Positions 36,331-48,800 are shown, counted from the stretch's first letter. The stretch is DNA of 64,000 nt from Fremontodendron californicum (GCA_030761205.1 JAULJL010000035.1:12418001-12482000), one strand, 5' to 3'. The notes: a model not told the origin generated them from the sequence alone. A program made the numbers and translations.

Positions 36331-39300
36331 TGTAGACACCTAATATTGTCCAAACCCCTAAATCAGGTAAAATTCTTTCCTTATGATGTTTCAAAATGTA
36401 GGAAAGCTCTTCTCATCCTGCAGGTGAAACTTCGAGACTCAGTTTAAGAAAGCAAGCATGAAAAGTCAACTTGAAAAAAGTCAACTCTAAAAAGTCAACC
36501 ACTAAAAAGTCAACCCTCAACCAAAATCAACATCCAAAGTTTAATTGAACAATGGTGAAAGAATTTTGATAATCTGAGGTCTACAATGAGAGATATGGAG
36601 TCCGAAAGATGGGTTACGGAGATTCAACGGAAAGGAAACCCTAGTTCAATAAATTTGGGGGAAAGTGCTTAAACGATCAAATTGGTCAAAACTGGAGGTT
36701 CTGAATGGAAGATAAGCAATGACTACAAGTAATGGAGAGGCCATTTGAAAGCAAAACCGAAAGAAGAGTCAATTTGGAAGAAAACCAAAAATTAGGGTTT
36801 TTGGTAGATTTTGGCAAAATTGGGGAAAATTGTAAAAATGGCCCTACTTAGTAAAATTAAAGCCCCTAATTGATGAGGAGTGAGTAAACAAGGATAGCCC
36901 AAGGCTCAGTTTGAAGTAATTTCGAGAAAAGAGCCTATTGGAGGGAAAACGAAAAAAACGAGAAAATTCCAATATTGGAAGAAGGGAAAATCAAATTGGA
37001 GGGGAATTTGATCATAAAAATTGGGCATTTTTGGACCAACTCCAATTCAATATATAACAAAGGCATAGAGAAAAAGAAAATCGGACTTGCTTTGAGTAAA
37101 ATCGAGGCTTCGAAGGTAAAAGGGAAATTTTGGAAAATTCAAGAAAAATAGCAAATGAGCTCAAAAAATTACAAAAACTTTCAGATCTCAATCTTATGTC
37201 ATTTGGAAAAGATTGGCAAAGAAAAATCTGGATTCGGAGCTTGTTTGCAAAATGGCAAATTTAGCGCCCACTAAGCTAAAATTCTAGAAGATAAATCCCG
37301 AAAAAATAGCAATTGAGCTCAGAAAATAATGAAAACTTCCAGATCTCAATTTTAAATTATTTGGAAGAGATTGGTGAAGAAAAATTTGGAAACGGAGCTC
37401 GTTTGCAAAATGGAAAATTTCGGGCCCAATAAGCTGAAATTCCATAAGATAAATCCGAAAAAAATAGCAAATGAGCTCGGAAAATTATGAAAACTTCCAG
37501 ATCTCAATTTTAAATTATTTGGAAGAGATTGGTGAAGAAAAATCCAGAATAGGAGCTCGTTTGAAAAGTGGTAAAAGTTCGGGTGCACTAAAGGGCAATT
37601 TTGGAAGATAAATCCGAAAAAAATAGCAAATGGGCTTGGAAAATTATGAAACCTTCCAAAAATCAATTTTATATTATTTAGGAAGTATTGAAAAAATAAA
37701 ATTTGGATTTGGAGTCCGTTTGCTATTTAATTAAGTTCAAGGGCTAAAGGGGTAATTTTATCGAAGAAACCGAAACGGGCCTTTCTTGCAGTCTAAAAAA
37801 TAGAGAGTGGGCTGGAATGTGAAGGGACATTAGGCCAAGCCCAAGGGGAGGATGAATTTTGTTGAGTTCTTGTATCCAAAGGCCAAAATTGGATAGTAAG
37901 GTAGTTATTTTTTTTTATCAAGCCTTTGTAATTGTGCCACATGGTCCTATGCATGAAGAGGAAGGATGTCAACATTATGGTTAAATATTTTTGAACAGAT
38001 GTATTTGTTAGGGGCTGATCAGTTAATCTAAGGATGGTAATTTCCCATTTTAAGCATCTTGGATTAGTGGCCTTTGGATCAAATTGGCTGGGAAAAAAAT
38101 GACAACATCCTACACCAAAGGAGACCATTTGGCTACCATAAGGGGGGAGAGGTTTTCATTTTTCTTGGGGGTCTTTTGGCTGATCACTATTCATTTTTGG
38201 GAGCAAATAGCTAAGTGTTGAAAGCAAAGAAAGTTTAGAAGAGAAGAAAGACTTGAAAAATAGCTTTTGAAGGCAGCCTAAAGGCACCTAACTCTTACAT
38301 TTTCTTTCTTTTTCCATGCTTAATTTGCTGATTTTCTTTGAGATTTTGTGATTTCTTGTTGTTTTTGGTTGTGAAATAAATGTTTTAAAACTTCCTCTTA
38401 AACTCATATCTTATGTTTTCTTAAAAAAAAAAAAAAAATCAAAGAAAAAACAAAATTTCCACCATTTTTTGAGTTGGCCGAATACTACCCTTGGAGTGCA
38501 TGGCTTCTGTTTGATTTATTTTCCATGTTGGTTGTGATATTCTAGCTTGTTTTGATGTTCTAGCTTTTTAAAATAATCAAGATATGGAGCTTGTTTTTAA
38601 CCTTCTTTGCTTGCTATTATTTTGCTAATTTTATCATTTATTTTTATGTAAACTTACTTTGTTTGCTATTTTTAACTTTCAGTTTTCACCATGTTAAGTT
38701 GTTCATGCTTTGTGTTATTGCCATACTATGTGTTTGTGTATTTTCCTAGCTACATCTTTGCCTTAGCATCATGTTTGTTTGGTCTAACATGTTTCCTTAT
38801 AAGTCTTGTATATACTATGCCATGTGTTTCTGTTATTGCCATGCTAAAATTTCACATGTGTGTGCATTTTCATCTTGTTTAGTTGACATACTTTCATCTT
38901 TATGCTATGATATTGTGTATTTGATTTACTATTCCATGTGTTTGTGTTATTGCCTTGCTAGGATTTCATCATATGATTTAGGTGACCATTCGGCTAGCAT
39001 GTTTTTTATTGTCTTGTGTTGGCATTTCTATCTTGATTATGTGACTACCATGTTTTCATTCATACTTTGCATCTTTGTGCCATGTGATTGTGTTTTTGGT
39101 TGTGCCATGTGATTGTAATTTTGGTTGTGCCATGTTCATGCATTAGTATTAGGCTCATTTGGTCATTATATGTTCATGTTACTTTCATGCATTTTCATGC
39201 TCATATTAGGTCCTAGGTCAATTTTGCATTGCCATGCATTTTCATGACACTTTAGGTATTAGGTCATCTTTGTATTGCCATGCATATTCCCATTCATATT

Positions 39301-41327
39301 AGGTCTCAGATCATATTGGTATTGCCATGCATTTTCATGTCTCATTAGGTCTAGGTCACATTGGCATTGCCATGCATTTCATGCATATTAGGTCTAGGTT
39401 GCATTTATTGCCATGCACAAGTTCATGTTAGGCATTAGGTCATTTTTTATGCCATGCATTTTCTATGTCATTTAGGCCTTAGATCATACATTTCATGCAT
39501 TTAACTTGTTGCTTGTTCATGCATTTCATATCATACCACTTGATTTTTGACTTAAGCCAATCAATGGCTCAAAGCCAAGCTTACATGACCATGCTTGTGG
39601 AAAATTAAGAAGTTGTCAATTTGGAATTTCTACCTTTGTGCTTTTTTTCATTAGGCAATCCTTGTCCAAATTTTTAGAACTTTTTGCTACTGTTTGTAGG
39701 TCGTTAGAGGAGTCTCCAATATTTTTATTCTGATTTTTGAATGATTTTATCAAAGGTTTAAAAATGTTTTTTGCTAAACAGTTTTTCACCCAGTGTTCTG
39801 ACTTTCGTGATTTTTCTGGTAGGAAATCCTTAGTCTAAAAATTAAGCCAATCTTTTCCATAGAGTTCGACATGTTCCGAGTCTCCTATAATTTTTCAGAT
39901 TTTTTTTGAAATTTTAAAAATAGGTAATACAATCACATTTTAAAACTGGTCAGTAAAGTCATATTTGATTTCAAGGGAAAAATAATTTTCTTTTTTGGCT
40001 AAGGCATTAAGAGAGGGCTGATTTAGAACCTTATCTACTATCCTAGGTTGATTTCTAACCCATTTTAATCCTAAAAAAAAAATTTATAAAGCTCGGGTCA
40101 AGGGTGGTCAAGTTCGGATTTTCAAAGTTAGGAAAATAAAGCCTTTTTAAAAGGGAATTTCGGCCTAATGCTATTTTCATTTAAAATTTTCAAAATTATT
40201 TTCAAATCAATCACAAAGTTATTTTTTATTTTAGAAAATTAAATTTGATGTCTTTTCCTAAGGTAGTCGGATATCTTTTTAAGTATACGGATTTCCTTAC
40301 TCAAAAGAAAAAATACACTTTCATGCATTGCATTCTCCATGTTCATGCATATTATATGGTATATTGATTTTTGATATGAATATTTCTATGGTAATTTTAT
40401 TGTTTTAATTTATATTGCATAATGTTATATTGATTGTTATATGGTTGTGAATATTTTATGTTATTCTATGCTTCTTACTTAGTCATTATTTATTATGTCA
40501 CTTAGATTATATTATGTCATTTAGAATATATTACGTTAATTAGATTATATCATATCATTTAGGTTATACTATGTTATTTAGATTTTGCTATGTCATTTTT
40601 ACTATGTCATACATGTTCACATTCATCTTTTAGAAAATGTTTTAAAAAAGGTAATGATTTTTAATAAAAATAAAGATAATCCTGAGTTAAAATAATTCAT
40701 GAGTTCTCTGCAAGATTTGCTGGGGAGGATATCATCAATTATCATTAATAAAGGAATATATTTCTTTCAAAAAAAATGAAAATGATTTGGAGATTTTCCA
40801 AATAAATAAAATTTCTATATTTTGCCAATTTTATGGGGGGATATAGGAAAATATTTAATTAATAAATTCTGGATTATTTTCAATTAAAATGGAATTATTT
40901 TTCTTTAAATTGCGAATTATTTTAAAATACCAAATTTAAAATCGACTTTTTACTGAGACTTGAGATAACACGCGATTAATAAGGTACCGTTTTATATGGG
41001 CGTTGTGGGGGTGCTTATCCTTCCCCGTACGTAACCGAGTCCCGAACCCGTTTCTTTGATTTCTCTGGATTAAAAACGCAAACTTGAAATTGATTTTAAA
41101 AATGTTTTAATTAATTTTAAAATGATTTACAAAATCGGTTTTAATAGGTGGCCTATCACACCTAGCCAAAAAAGATTGGTGGCGACTCCATGTCTTTTTT
41201 TCGAACTTGTTTTCAAACCCTCATTTTATTTTAAGAGGAATTAAGTCATCTTTTCCTCTATTTCCCCAATGTCACGCTTAACGAATAAAGTCTTGCAAAG
41301 AAACTTGTTATTTTTTAGGTTGCGATA
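36331..41327 (+). repeat. Element C, 3' LTR (4,997 bp)
   Basis: TGTAGACACC ... GGTTGCGATA, colinear with 21,323-26,361. Visible differences: four instead of three 157-bp sub-repeats, loss of the CCACCAAGTGTCCATTCGG-containing segment near 38,855, an extra TGTGATTGT-type repeat near 39,110, and loss of part of the ATGTCATTTAGATT region near 40,490. Confidence 0.9.
37145..37700 (+). repeat. 157-bp sub-repeats in the 3' LTR of C (4 units)
   Basis: The AAATAGCAA(A/T)TG(A/G)GCT word recurs at about 37,147, 37,304, 37,463 and 37,620. Confidence 0.8.
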
Positions 41328-41332
41328 GTCAT
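41328..41332. repeat. Target-site duplication of element C, right copy (GTCAT)
   Basis: Identical to 21,318-21,322; it follows the last base of the 3' LTR. Confidence 0.9.
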
Positions 41333-41540
41333 GTTGGAACAAGCCTTCGAGAAATTCTATGGGGTTGAAGATAAATAGTCACAGGAAATGATGATCAGCA
41401 TGACCAAAACAAATGGGCTGGGAAATAAAAGCACAAATTGGATGGTGCGCCCGTGCCCTCCGGGTTATGAGTTGACCAATTGGAGTGTGATTGAACTTCC
41501 TATAGTTTTTAGGTCTACTCCAGTGTAATACTCTAAATCA
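41333..41540 (+). pseudogene. Element B, end of the protease-side exon
   Basis: It continues the frame that stops at the C insertion (EQAFEKFYGVED, TKTNGLGNKSTNW, PCPPGYELTNWSVIELP) with an in-frame TAG at about 41,378. Coding similarity fades after about 41,530. Confidence 0.55.
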
Positions 41541-41740
41541 ACCTTAATTACCTCTACCCAAAGGCATTAAGAATCCTTTTGTATGGGCTGATGTTTAAGA
41601 CTTTTCATTTAATAAATAACAATCACGATGCATTTTCTTCATATTGATGTATCTGCATTCTTTCATCTTTCAATATTTCATTCTTTCATTATTATTGCCT
41701 ATATGCCTTCCTATATTGTTTCTTCCCTACCTATTTACAG
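41541..41740 (+). other. Probable intron between protease and RT of element B
   Basis: Frames here are unlike pol and become T-rich before the acceptor-like TATTTACAG ending at 41,740; pol-like coding (DTEYED ... NLGNGEE) starts right after. Ogre elements are known for an intron in this place. The donor is uncertain. Confidence 0.5.
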
Positions 41741-43473
41741 GTGCCCGGATACGGAATATGAGGATAGTCCTGTCAATAATTCTGAAATTGATCTCGAAAA
41801 ACCCATTTGTGCGAGTAATTTTGACGTTAACGAAGATGTCGAGGATTGTGATTTGCCTCCGAATTTGTTGAGAATAATAGAACAAGAGGAAAAACAAGTA
41901 TTGCCTCATAAAGAGTAGTTGGAAGTGATAAATTTAGGGAATGGGGAAGAAATAAAATAAGTCAAGATTGGGACTGCCATTTCACCATCGATAAAGCAAG
42001 ATTTGATAATTCTACTCTGGGAATACGCGAATGTGTTTGCATGGTCATACCAAGACATGCCTGGGTTGGATCCTGATATCATGGTTCACAAACTCCCATT
42101 GAAACTAGATTGCAAGCCAATTAGCAAAAATTGAGAAGAATGAGGCTCGAAATGCTGTTAAAAGTAAAAGAGGAAGTGAAAAAGCAATTCGATGCTGGAT
42201 TTTTGGAAGTGGCAAAATACCCAAAATGGGTAGCAAACATTGTCCTAGTTTCGAAAAAAGATGGCAAAGTATGGATGTGTGTCGATTACCGCGATCTGAA
42301 CAGGGCAAGCCCTAAGGATAATTTCCCGTTGCCTCACATTGATACTCTAGTAGATAATACCGCAAAGAATTTCGTGTTTTCCTTTATGGACTGGTTCTGA
42401 GGGTTCAATCAGATTAAGATGGCACCAGAGGATATGGAGAAAACCACATTCGTGACATTGTGAGGAACCTTCTGCTATAAGTTAATGCCGTTCGGGTTGG
42501 AAAACGTTGGGGCAACATATCAAAGAGCCATGGTAACTTTGTTCCATGACATGATGCATAAGGCAATCGAAGTTTATATCTATGATATGATCACAAAGTC
42601 GCAAGGAGAGGACGAACACAATGCGAATCTTAAAAAGCTCTTTGAAAGGTTGAGAAAATTCCAACTTAAACTCAAATCAGCAAAGTGTACTTTTGGAGTC
42701 ACCCTAGGAAAGCTACTGGGTTTCGTTGTTAGCAAGAAAAGGTTTCAGATTCATCCAGATAAGTGAAAGCTATTCAGAGCATACCTCCACCTTGTACTCA
42801 GAAGGAAGTAAAAAGCTTTTTGGGTAGGCTGAATTATATCGCTCGGTTCATTTCTCAGCTGACCGATAAATGTGACCCAATATTCAAGTTCCTTCGAAAG
42901 CGTGATCCAGGGGAATGGGATGAAAGATGCCAGATATCCTTTGATAAGGTTAAGCATTATCTGTCAAACCCATTGATACTAATGTCGCCAGTCTCAGGAA
43001 AGCCACTGATATTGTATTTGTCAGTATTTGAAAAGTCCATGGGTTGTGTGTTGGGGCAACATGATGAAACTGGAAAGAAAGAACAAGCCATCTACTATCT
43101 CAACAAGAAGTTCACTTAGTACAAGTTGAAGTATTCACTAGTAGAAAGGCTTTGTTGTGCCCTAGCTTGGACTGCCTGAAGGCTCAGACAGTACATGTTG
43201 TATCACACGACATGGCTGATTGCAAAGGTAGATCCCCTCAAATACGTATCCAAAGCGTCTTCATTGTCAAGAAGAATGGCAAGGTGGCAAGTGTTGCTTT
43301 CAGAATATGATATTGTGTATGTGAGCCAAAAGGCTATAAAGGGTAACACAATTGCCGAATTCCTAGCAAGTCGAGCGGTGGAGGATTACGAGCCTCTGGA
43401 CTTTGATTTCCCTCATGAAGACCTAATGTGTGTCTCGCAAGAATATGGGATTTCCTCTGAGAAGAAAACCTGA
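41741..43473 (+). pseudogene. Element B reverse transcriptase and first RNase H (inactive)
   Basis: In order: a linker with CDLPPNLLRIIEQEEKQ and FAWSYQDMPGLDPDI; RT with ANIVLVSKKDGKVWMCVDYR, NFPLPHIDTLVDNTA, MPFGLENVGATYQRAM and the YxDD box at 42,575-42,586; then the thumb/connection region (VKSFLGRLNYIARFIS) and first RNase H (ILYLSVFEKSMGCVLGQHDE, YYLNKKFT, LVERLCCALAWT). The YxDD box reads Tyr-Ile-Tyr-Asp: the first catalytic Asp is Tyr. Further damage: stops at about 42,134, 42,399 and 42,463 (the last two at positions usually Ser and Trp), a 1-base deletion at about 42,763, and a stop near 43,178. Confidence 0.85.
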
Positions 43474-43956
43474 AAAATTTATTTTGATGGCACATCTAAT
43501 GCCATGGGGCACGAAATCAGTGCAGTACTCATATCCCCTGAAGAAGATTATTATCCTTTCACTGCCAGATTGGATTTTGATTGTACAAACAATACCGCAG
43601 AGTACGAAGCATGTACTATGGGTCTTCGTGCTGCCATAAAAAGAAAGACCAAGACACTAGAGGTCTTCGGAGATTCAGCCTTGGTGATATACCAACTGTA
43701 CGAAGAGTGGGAAACCCGGGATGCAAAGTTAATCCGATATCGAGAGATTACACAGAGCTTGATTGAGGAGTTCAAAGAAGTGGTTTTTAATTACCTCTCT
43801 CGAGAAGAAAACCGAATGGCGAATGCTTTAGCCACTTTATCATCAATGTTTAAAGTGAATGAAAGGGCCGAAGTTGTGCCAATCAAGATGAGCATATATG
43901 AGTCTCTTGCCCACTACTTGTGTATAGAAGAAGAAGCAGATGGTCACCCTTGGTAG
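43474..43956 (+). pseudogene. Element B second (archaeal-type) RNase H
   Basis: A separate RNase H follows the first: IYFDGTSNAMGH (Asp), NNTAEYEACTMGLRAA (Glu), VFGDSALVIYQL (Asp), then NRMANALATL, where the family has an Asp in ADALA; here that codon (43,822-43,824) is Asn. A second RNase H between the first and integrase is, from memory, a hallmark of the Tat lineage. The segment 43,504-43,956 is open but probably inactive for lack of the fourth acidic residue. Confidence 0.8.
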
Positions 43957-45197
43957 TACGACATCTTGCAATACATCAAGAGTCAACAGTTTCCTGGACA
44001 AGCAACGAAAAATGATAAGAGAACCTTAAGAAGAATGGCAATGGGTTTTGTCTTAGATGGTGAAATCCTCTACAAGAAGGGGAAAGAGCAGGTTCTATTG
44101 AGATGTGTTGTCTCCGCTGAAGCTTAAAGAATCCTTGAAGAGGTTCACGAAGGGATATGCGGCATTCATGCCAACGACCACATGCTGGCTAAACAGATTA
44201 TGAGGGCAGGATACTATTGGCTAACCATGGAAGGGGATTGCATTAATTATTCCCGAAAGTTCCATAAATGTCAGATATATACAGACAAAATTCATGTGAC
44301 GCCATCGCCGCTGCATGTCATGAAACTCCATGGCCATTTTCGATGTGGGGGATGGATATGATCGGGCCTATTACCCCGAAGGCTTCGAACGGACACTGTT
44401 TCATCCTGGTGGCCATAGACTACTTCATAAAGTGGGTAGAAGCAGCTTCTTATGCCAATGTAACAAAGTCAATGGTGTGCAGATTCGTCAAGAAAGAGAT
44501 TGTGTGCCGATATGGACTCTCTAAGAGAATAATTTAGGACAATGCTTTCAACCTAAATAATAAGATGATGAGGGAAATATGTACCCAGTTAAAGATCAAG
44601 CATCATAATTCGGCACCTTATCGTCCAAAAATGAATGGGGCAGTAAAAGCAGCCAATAAGAACATCAAGAAGATTGTTGAAAAGATAACTGATGTGTACA
44701 AAGATTGGCATGAGATCTTGTCGTTTGCTCTCCATGCATACCGTACTTCGGTTCGCACATCTACGGGTGCCACACCATTTTCGCTGGTATACGGGATGGA
44801 GGCAATGCTTCCTATTGAGGTTGAAATCCCTTCATTTCGTGTCTTGATGGAAGTTGGCCTAGAAGAGGCAGAATGGGTGAAAGCCCGTTATGAACAGTTG
44901 AATCTCATCGAGGAGAAAAGGCTGAAGACAATTTGCCATTGGCAGATGCATCAGAAAAGGATGATCCAAGCCCATAACTATAAGTTTCTTCCCAGGCAGT
45001 TTTGAGAGGGAGAGTTGGTATTACGAAAAGTTCTATCTATTGTGAAATATCCTTGCAAAAAAGGGGCTCCGAATTGGGAAGGACCCTATATGGTGAAAAG
45101 AGCTTTTTCTCGAGGAGCATTGATCATAACTCCGATAGACGGTGATGACTTGAGAAATCCCGTGAATGCCGATGAATTGAAGAAATACTATGCTTGA
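43957..45197 (+). pseudogene. Element B integrase (inactive)
   Basis: An HHCC-type N-terminal domain (EEVHEGICGIHANDH ... RAGYYWLTMEGDC) in which the first Cys of the pair is Phe (44,260-44,262); the catalytic core with MWGMDMIGPITP (first Asp), a stop just before DNAFN (second Asp kept), and APYRPKMNGAVKAANKN, where the expected catalytic Glu is Lys (44,646-44,648); then the C-terminal region with AYRTSVRTSTGATPF, VYGMEAMLPIEVEIPS and NWEGPYMVKRAFSRGAL. Stops also at 43,954, about 44,125, 44,535 and 45,003, with a frameshift near 44,265. It ends at TGA 45,197. Confidence 0.85.
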
Positions 45198-45386
45198 AGA
45201 AAAAGAGAAAAAAAAAGTGTGATACTGTGCATATGAGAATTCAAATGATTCCAAATGTAAAAATGAAAATTCTATATATCTATTTCCCCTGTGGATTGCT
45301 TTTCAATGAGAATATTCGTGCTTGATATGAGAAATGGTCATCTTTTATATTCCTTTCACTAAGAAGAAATTATCCCTAGTCACCCC
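45198..45386 (+). other. Element B, short 3' region without polypurine tract
   Basis: It matches 32,146-32,320 of C and then runs straight into an LTR start with CACCCC before it instead of the AAAGAGGGGCAGC tract. Either about 4 kb of 3' UTR was lost, or the LTR at 45,387 is a separate insertion. Confidence 0.6.
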
Positions 45387-45890
45387 TGTAGACACCTAAT
45401 TTTGTCCGAGCCCTCTAAACAAAGTGATTTTCTCTTTTCAACTTCTCAAAATGCAAAGAATCTTCCCTCATTCTGCTAATGGGTCTCCAAGACTTTGATT
45501 CGAAGGTCAAAGTAAAAAAGTCTATTCGAAAAAAGTCAATACCAAAAAGTCAACCACTGAAAAAGTCAACTTTTAGTCAAAATCAAGATTCGAAGTTGAA
45601 TTGAACAACGGTGAAAGAATTTTGATAATCAAAGGTCTACAGCTAAAGATAGAGAGTTTGAAAGACAAATTGCAAAATTTAGTGTAGCGAAAAAACCTAA
45701 TTTCGCAAATTTGGGGAAAAGTGCGTAAACGATCAAATTGGACGAAAGTGGAGGTTCCAAACGAATTAAGATCAATAAGTATGGATATTGGAAGGTCCAA
45801 TTTTGGAGCAGAGTTGAAGGAAGATGTGGTTTGAAGAGAAAAAGAAAAATAAGAATTTAATGAAAAAATAGGAAATTCATAAATTTTGGG
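45387..45890 (+). repeat. Element B 3' LTR stub (504 bp), cut by element D
   Basis: It starts TGTAGACACCTAATTTTGTC and follows LTR B positions 9,352-9,860 (both have GCCCTCTAAAC and CTCTTTTCAACTTCTC), ending at AAATTTTGGG where the LTR of D begins. Confidence 0.75.
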
Positions 45891-48800
45891 TGTAAACACC
45901 TAATTTTGTCCGGATCACTAAATCAGGTATGTTTTCTTCCTAAAGTAATGTTTTAGAATGTAAAAAGACTTTTCTCATCCTACAGGTGGTACTCCATGAC
46001 TTAGTTTAAGAAAGCAGACATAAAAAGTCAAACTTGAAAAAATCAATCCCAGAAAAATCAACCCCAAAAAGTCAACTATTGAAAAATTCAACCCACTTTC
46101 AAAATCAAGATTTGAAGTTCAATTGAAAAATGCTGAAAGAATTTTGATAATCCGAGGTCTACATTGAAAGATATGGAGTTCGAAAGTTGGGTTACGGAGA
46201 TTCAATAGAAAAAAAAACCCTAGTTCTGAAAAATTTGGGAAAAGTGTTTAAACGATCAAATTGTTCGAAATTGGAGGTTCCAAATGAAAGATAAGCACTG
46301 ATTACGGGTAATGGAGAAGCTACTTGGAAGAAAAATTGAAAGAAAAGCCAATTCGGAAGAAAATCCAGAATTAAGGTTTTTAGTGGATTTTGGTGAAATT
46401 GGAGAAAATTGCAGAAATGGCCTGATTCGGTAAAAATAAAGCCCCTAATTGATGAGGAGTGAGTAAACAAGGATAGCACAAGGCTCAGTTTGAAGAAATT
46501 TCGACAAAAGAGCCGATTGGAGAAAAAAAGGAAAAAAACGAGGAAATTCCCTATAGTGACAAAAAAGGAAAAATCAAATCGAAGGGGAATTTGATTGTAA
46601 AAATTGGGCATTTTCGGACCAACTCCAATTCAATATATGAAAAAGGCCTAGAAAAAGAAAATATTAAAATCGGACTTGTTTTGAGCAAAACCGAGCTTCG
46701 GAGGCAAAAGGACAAAACTGGAAAATTAGAAAAAAATACCAAATGAGCTCCAAAAATTCTAAAAATTTTCATGTCTCATTCTTAAACCATTTGGAAGATA
46801 TTGGCAAATAAAAATCCAAATTGGAAGCTCGTTTGCAAAATGGCAAATCTCGGGCCCACTATGTTGAAATTCAAGAAGATAAATCATGAAAAAATAGAAA
46901 ATGTGCTCCAAAAATTTTGAAAATTTGCAGATCACATTCTTAAATTATTTGGAAGAGATTGGTGAAAGAAAATCTAGATTCGGAGTTCGTTTGCAAAATA
47001 TCAAATTCCGGGCCCACTATGTAGAAATTCAAGCAGATAAATCCCGAAAAAATATCAAATGAGCTCCAAAAATTCTGAAAATTTTTAGATCTCACTTTTA
47101 AATTATTTGGAAGAGATTGGTGAAGAAAAATTTGGATTTGGAGTCCGTTTGCTATTTAATTTGGTTTGGGGGTCAAAAATGTCATTTCATCGAAGAAACT
47201 GAATAAGGCCTTTAAAAAATTGGACATTAGGCTGGGTTAAGAGCAATCAGACAAGCCTACATTGGAGAGTGATGTTGCTAAGATTTTAGATCAAAGGGCT
47301 AAGAGTGAAGAGGAAGGTAGTTATTTTTCTTGATCAAGCCTTTGAAATTGCAACACATGGACCAATGGATAGAGAGGGATGATGTCATATTTATAGTCCT
47401 ATTTATGACATCATCATCATGACATCATATTTAGGAGCTGATTATTCCAATCTAAGGGTGAGAATTCTACATAGAAAGCATCTTGGATTGAAGGCCATTG
47501 GATGAGAATTGGTGTAAAAAAACATAAAACCTTCTACACTACTAAAGGCGAAGGGGGGCTGATTTCATTTTTTTCACAAGTTGAGAAGGCTGAAAAGAGA
47601 GTAGTAGCTAGGGGAAAAGGAGAGAAAAAAGAAAGGAAAAAGAGAGGAGAAAAAAGGAGAAGGAAAAGGAAAAGAAAGGTTTTGGCTTGCTTCTTTTTGA
47701 TTTGGAAAGTTAGAGCAAGGTAGCTATGTTCTTTCATGGTTATTCCATACTTTATTGACATGATTTCTCTATTTTGATTGTTATTTTAGTCTCTTTTATG
47801 AAATAAATTTGTTTTTTAAAATAAGTTCTAAGCAGTTTCTACTTTGTTTTTTTAAAAGAAATCAAGAAAGCAAGTTTTTTTTCCTCTATTTTTCATGTTG
47901 GCCGAATGGGTTGTTTTTTTGTTAAATGATTTTGTGTTTGATTTTAATCATGTGATGTGTTGTGGTAGGTTAGCTTTATTGTGTTAGATTATCTTACTTG
48001 TGTTAGATTAGCTTGATTATGGTAGGTTAGCTTGATTGTGGTAGCTTAGTTCTAAACCATGCTATGTGTTTGTGAAAATGCCATGTTAGAATACCATCAT
48101 TGTGAGCATGTGTTCAGCCTCCTCTATTTTCTATGCTTTGCATGTGCATTTTCGTATTTTTAGTTGATAGGTTTGCATTTTCATGCTATGATTTTATGTA
48201 TTTTGATTTAGTGTGCCATGTGTTTGTGAAAATGACATGCCCATTTAGGCCTATAGACCATTTGGCTACTTCCTCATTTTATGTCTCCTATGTGCATTTT
48301 CATCATGCTAGTTGATAGGTTTGCATTTCCATGCCTTGACTTTGTGTATTTTGATTTAGCATACTATGTATTTGTGTTATTGCCATGCATTCTTTAGGTC
48401 TAGGTTTCATTTGCATTGCCATGCATTTCATGCATGTTTAGACCTAGGTTGTATTTATTGCCATGCAAGTTCATTTTAGGTCTAGGCCATATTCTCTATG
48501 CCATGCATTTTTCATGTCATTTAGGTTTTAAATCATGCATTTCATGCATTCAATTTTCTGTATTTTCATGCATATCATATCATGCCACATGATTTATGAC
48601 TTAGGCCAATCAATGGCTCAAAGTCATGCTCACTTGAGCATACTTGTGGAAAATTAAAGAGTTGTCAAATTGATTATTCTACCTTTGTGATTCTTTTTTT
48701 TTTTTTTTACTTAGCCAATTTTTTTATAAATTTTTAGAAGTTTTAGCTACTGTTTGTAGGTCTTTAGGAGAGTCTCCAACATTTTTACTTTGATTTTTAA

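Larger units (their letters stand above)
21323..41327 (+). mobile_element. Ogre-like element C, 20,005 bp, pol-less, nested in B
   Basis: Two LTRs (21,323-26,361 and 36,331-41,327), a primer-binding site, a leader, a broken gag, a 5 kb 3' UTR with two minisatellites, a polypurine tract and a GTCAT target duplication. I find no protease, RT, RNase H or integrase motif between 31,276 and 36,330 in any frame, although those of B are easy to recognise. C therefore looks like a non-autonomous, gag-bearing derivative that relied on enzymes of relatives. Confidence 0.85.
9352..45890 (+). mobile_element. Ogre/Tat-type element B (outer), interrupted by C and D
   Basis: Order on the plus strand: LTR (9,352-14,596), primer-binding site, leader, ORF1, gag, protease with G-patch, [element C], rest of pol, short 3' region, 3' LTR start (45,387), then element D. 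The reading frame before 21,318 continues in the same phase after 41,332, which confirms that the halves belong together. The 3' LTR start resembles the 5' LTR more closely than those of C or D. Very long LTRs, an extra ORF before gag, a tRNA-Arg-type site and two RNase H domains are, from memory, features of Ogre/Tat Ty3/Gypsy elements. Many stops, frameshifts and lost catalytic residues make it inactive. Confidence 0.8.

Noticed and set aside
47502..47761. Lys/Arg-rich plus-strand frame and Phe/Leu-rich minus-strand frame
   Set aside because: They lie in a purine-rich low-complexity run inside LTR D.
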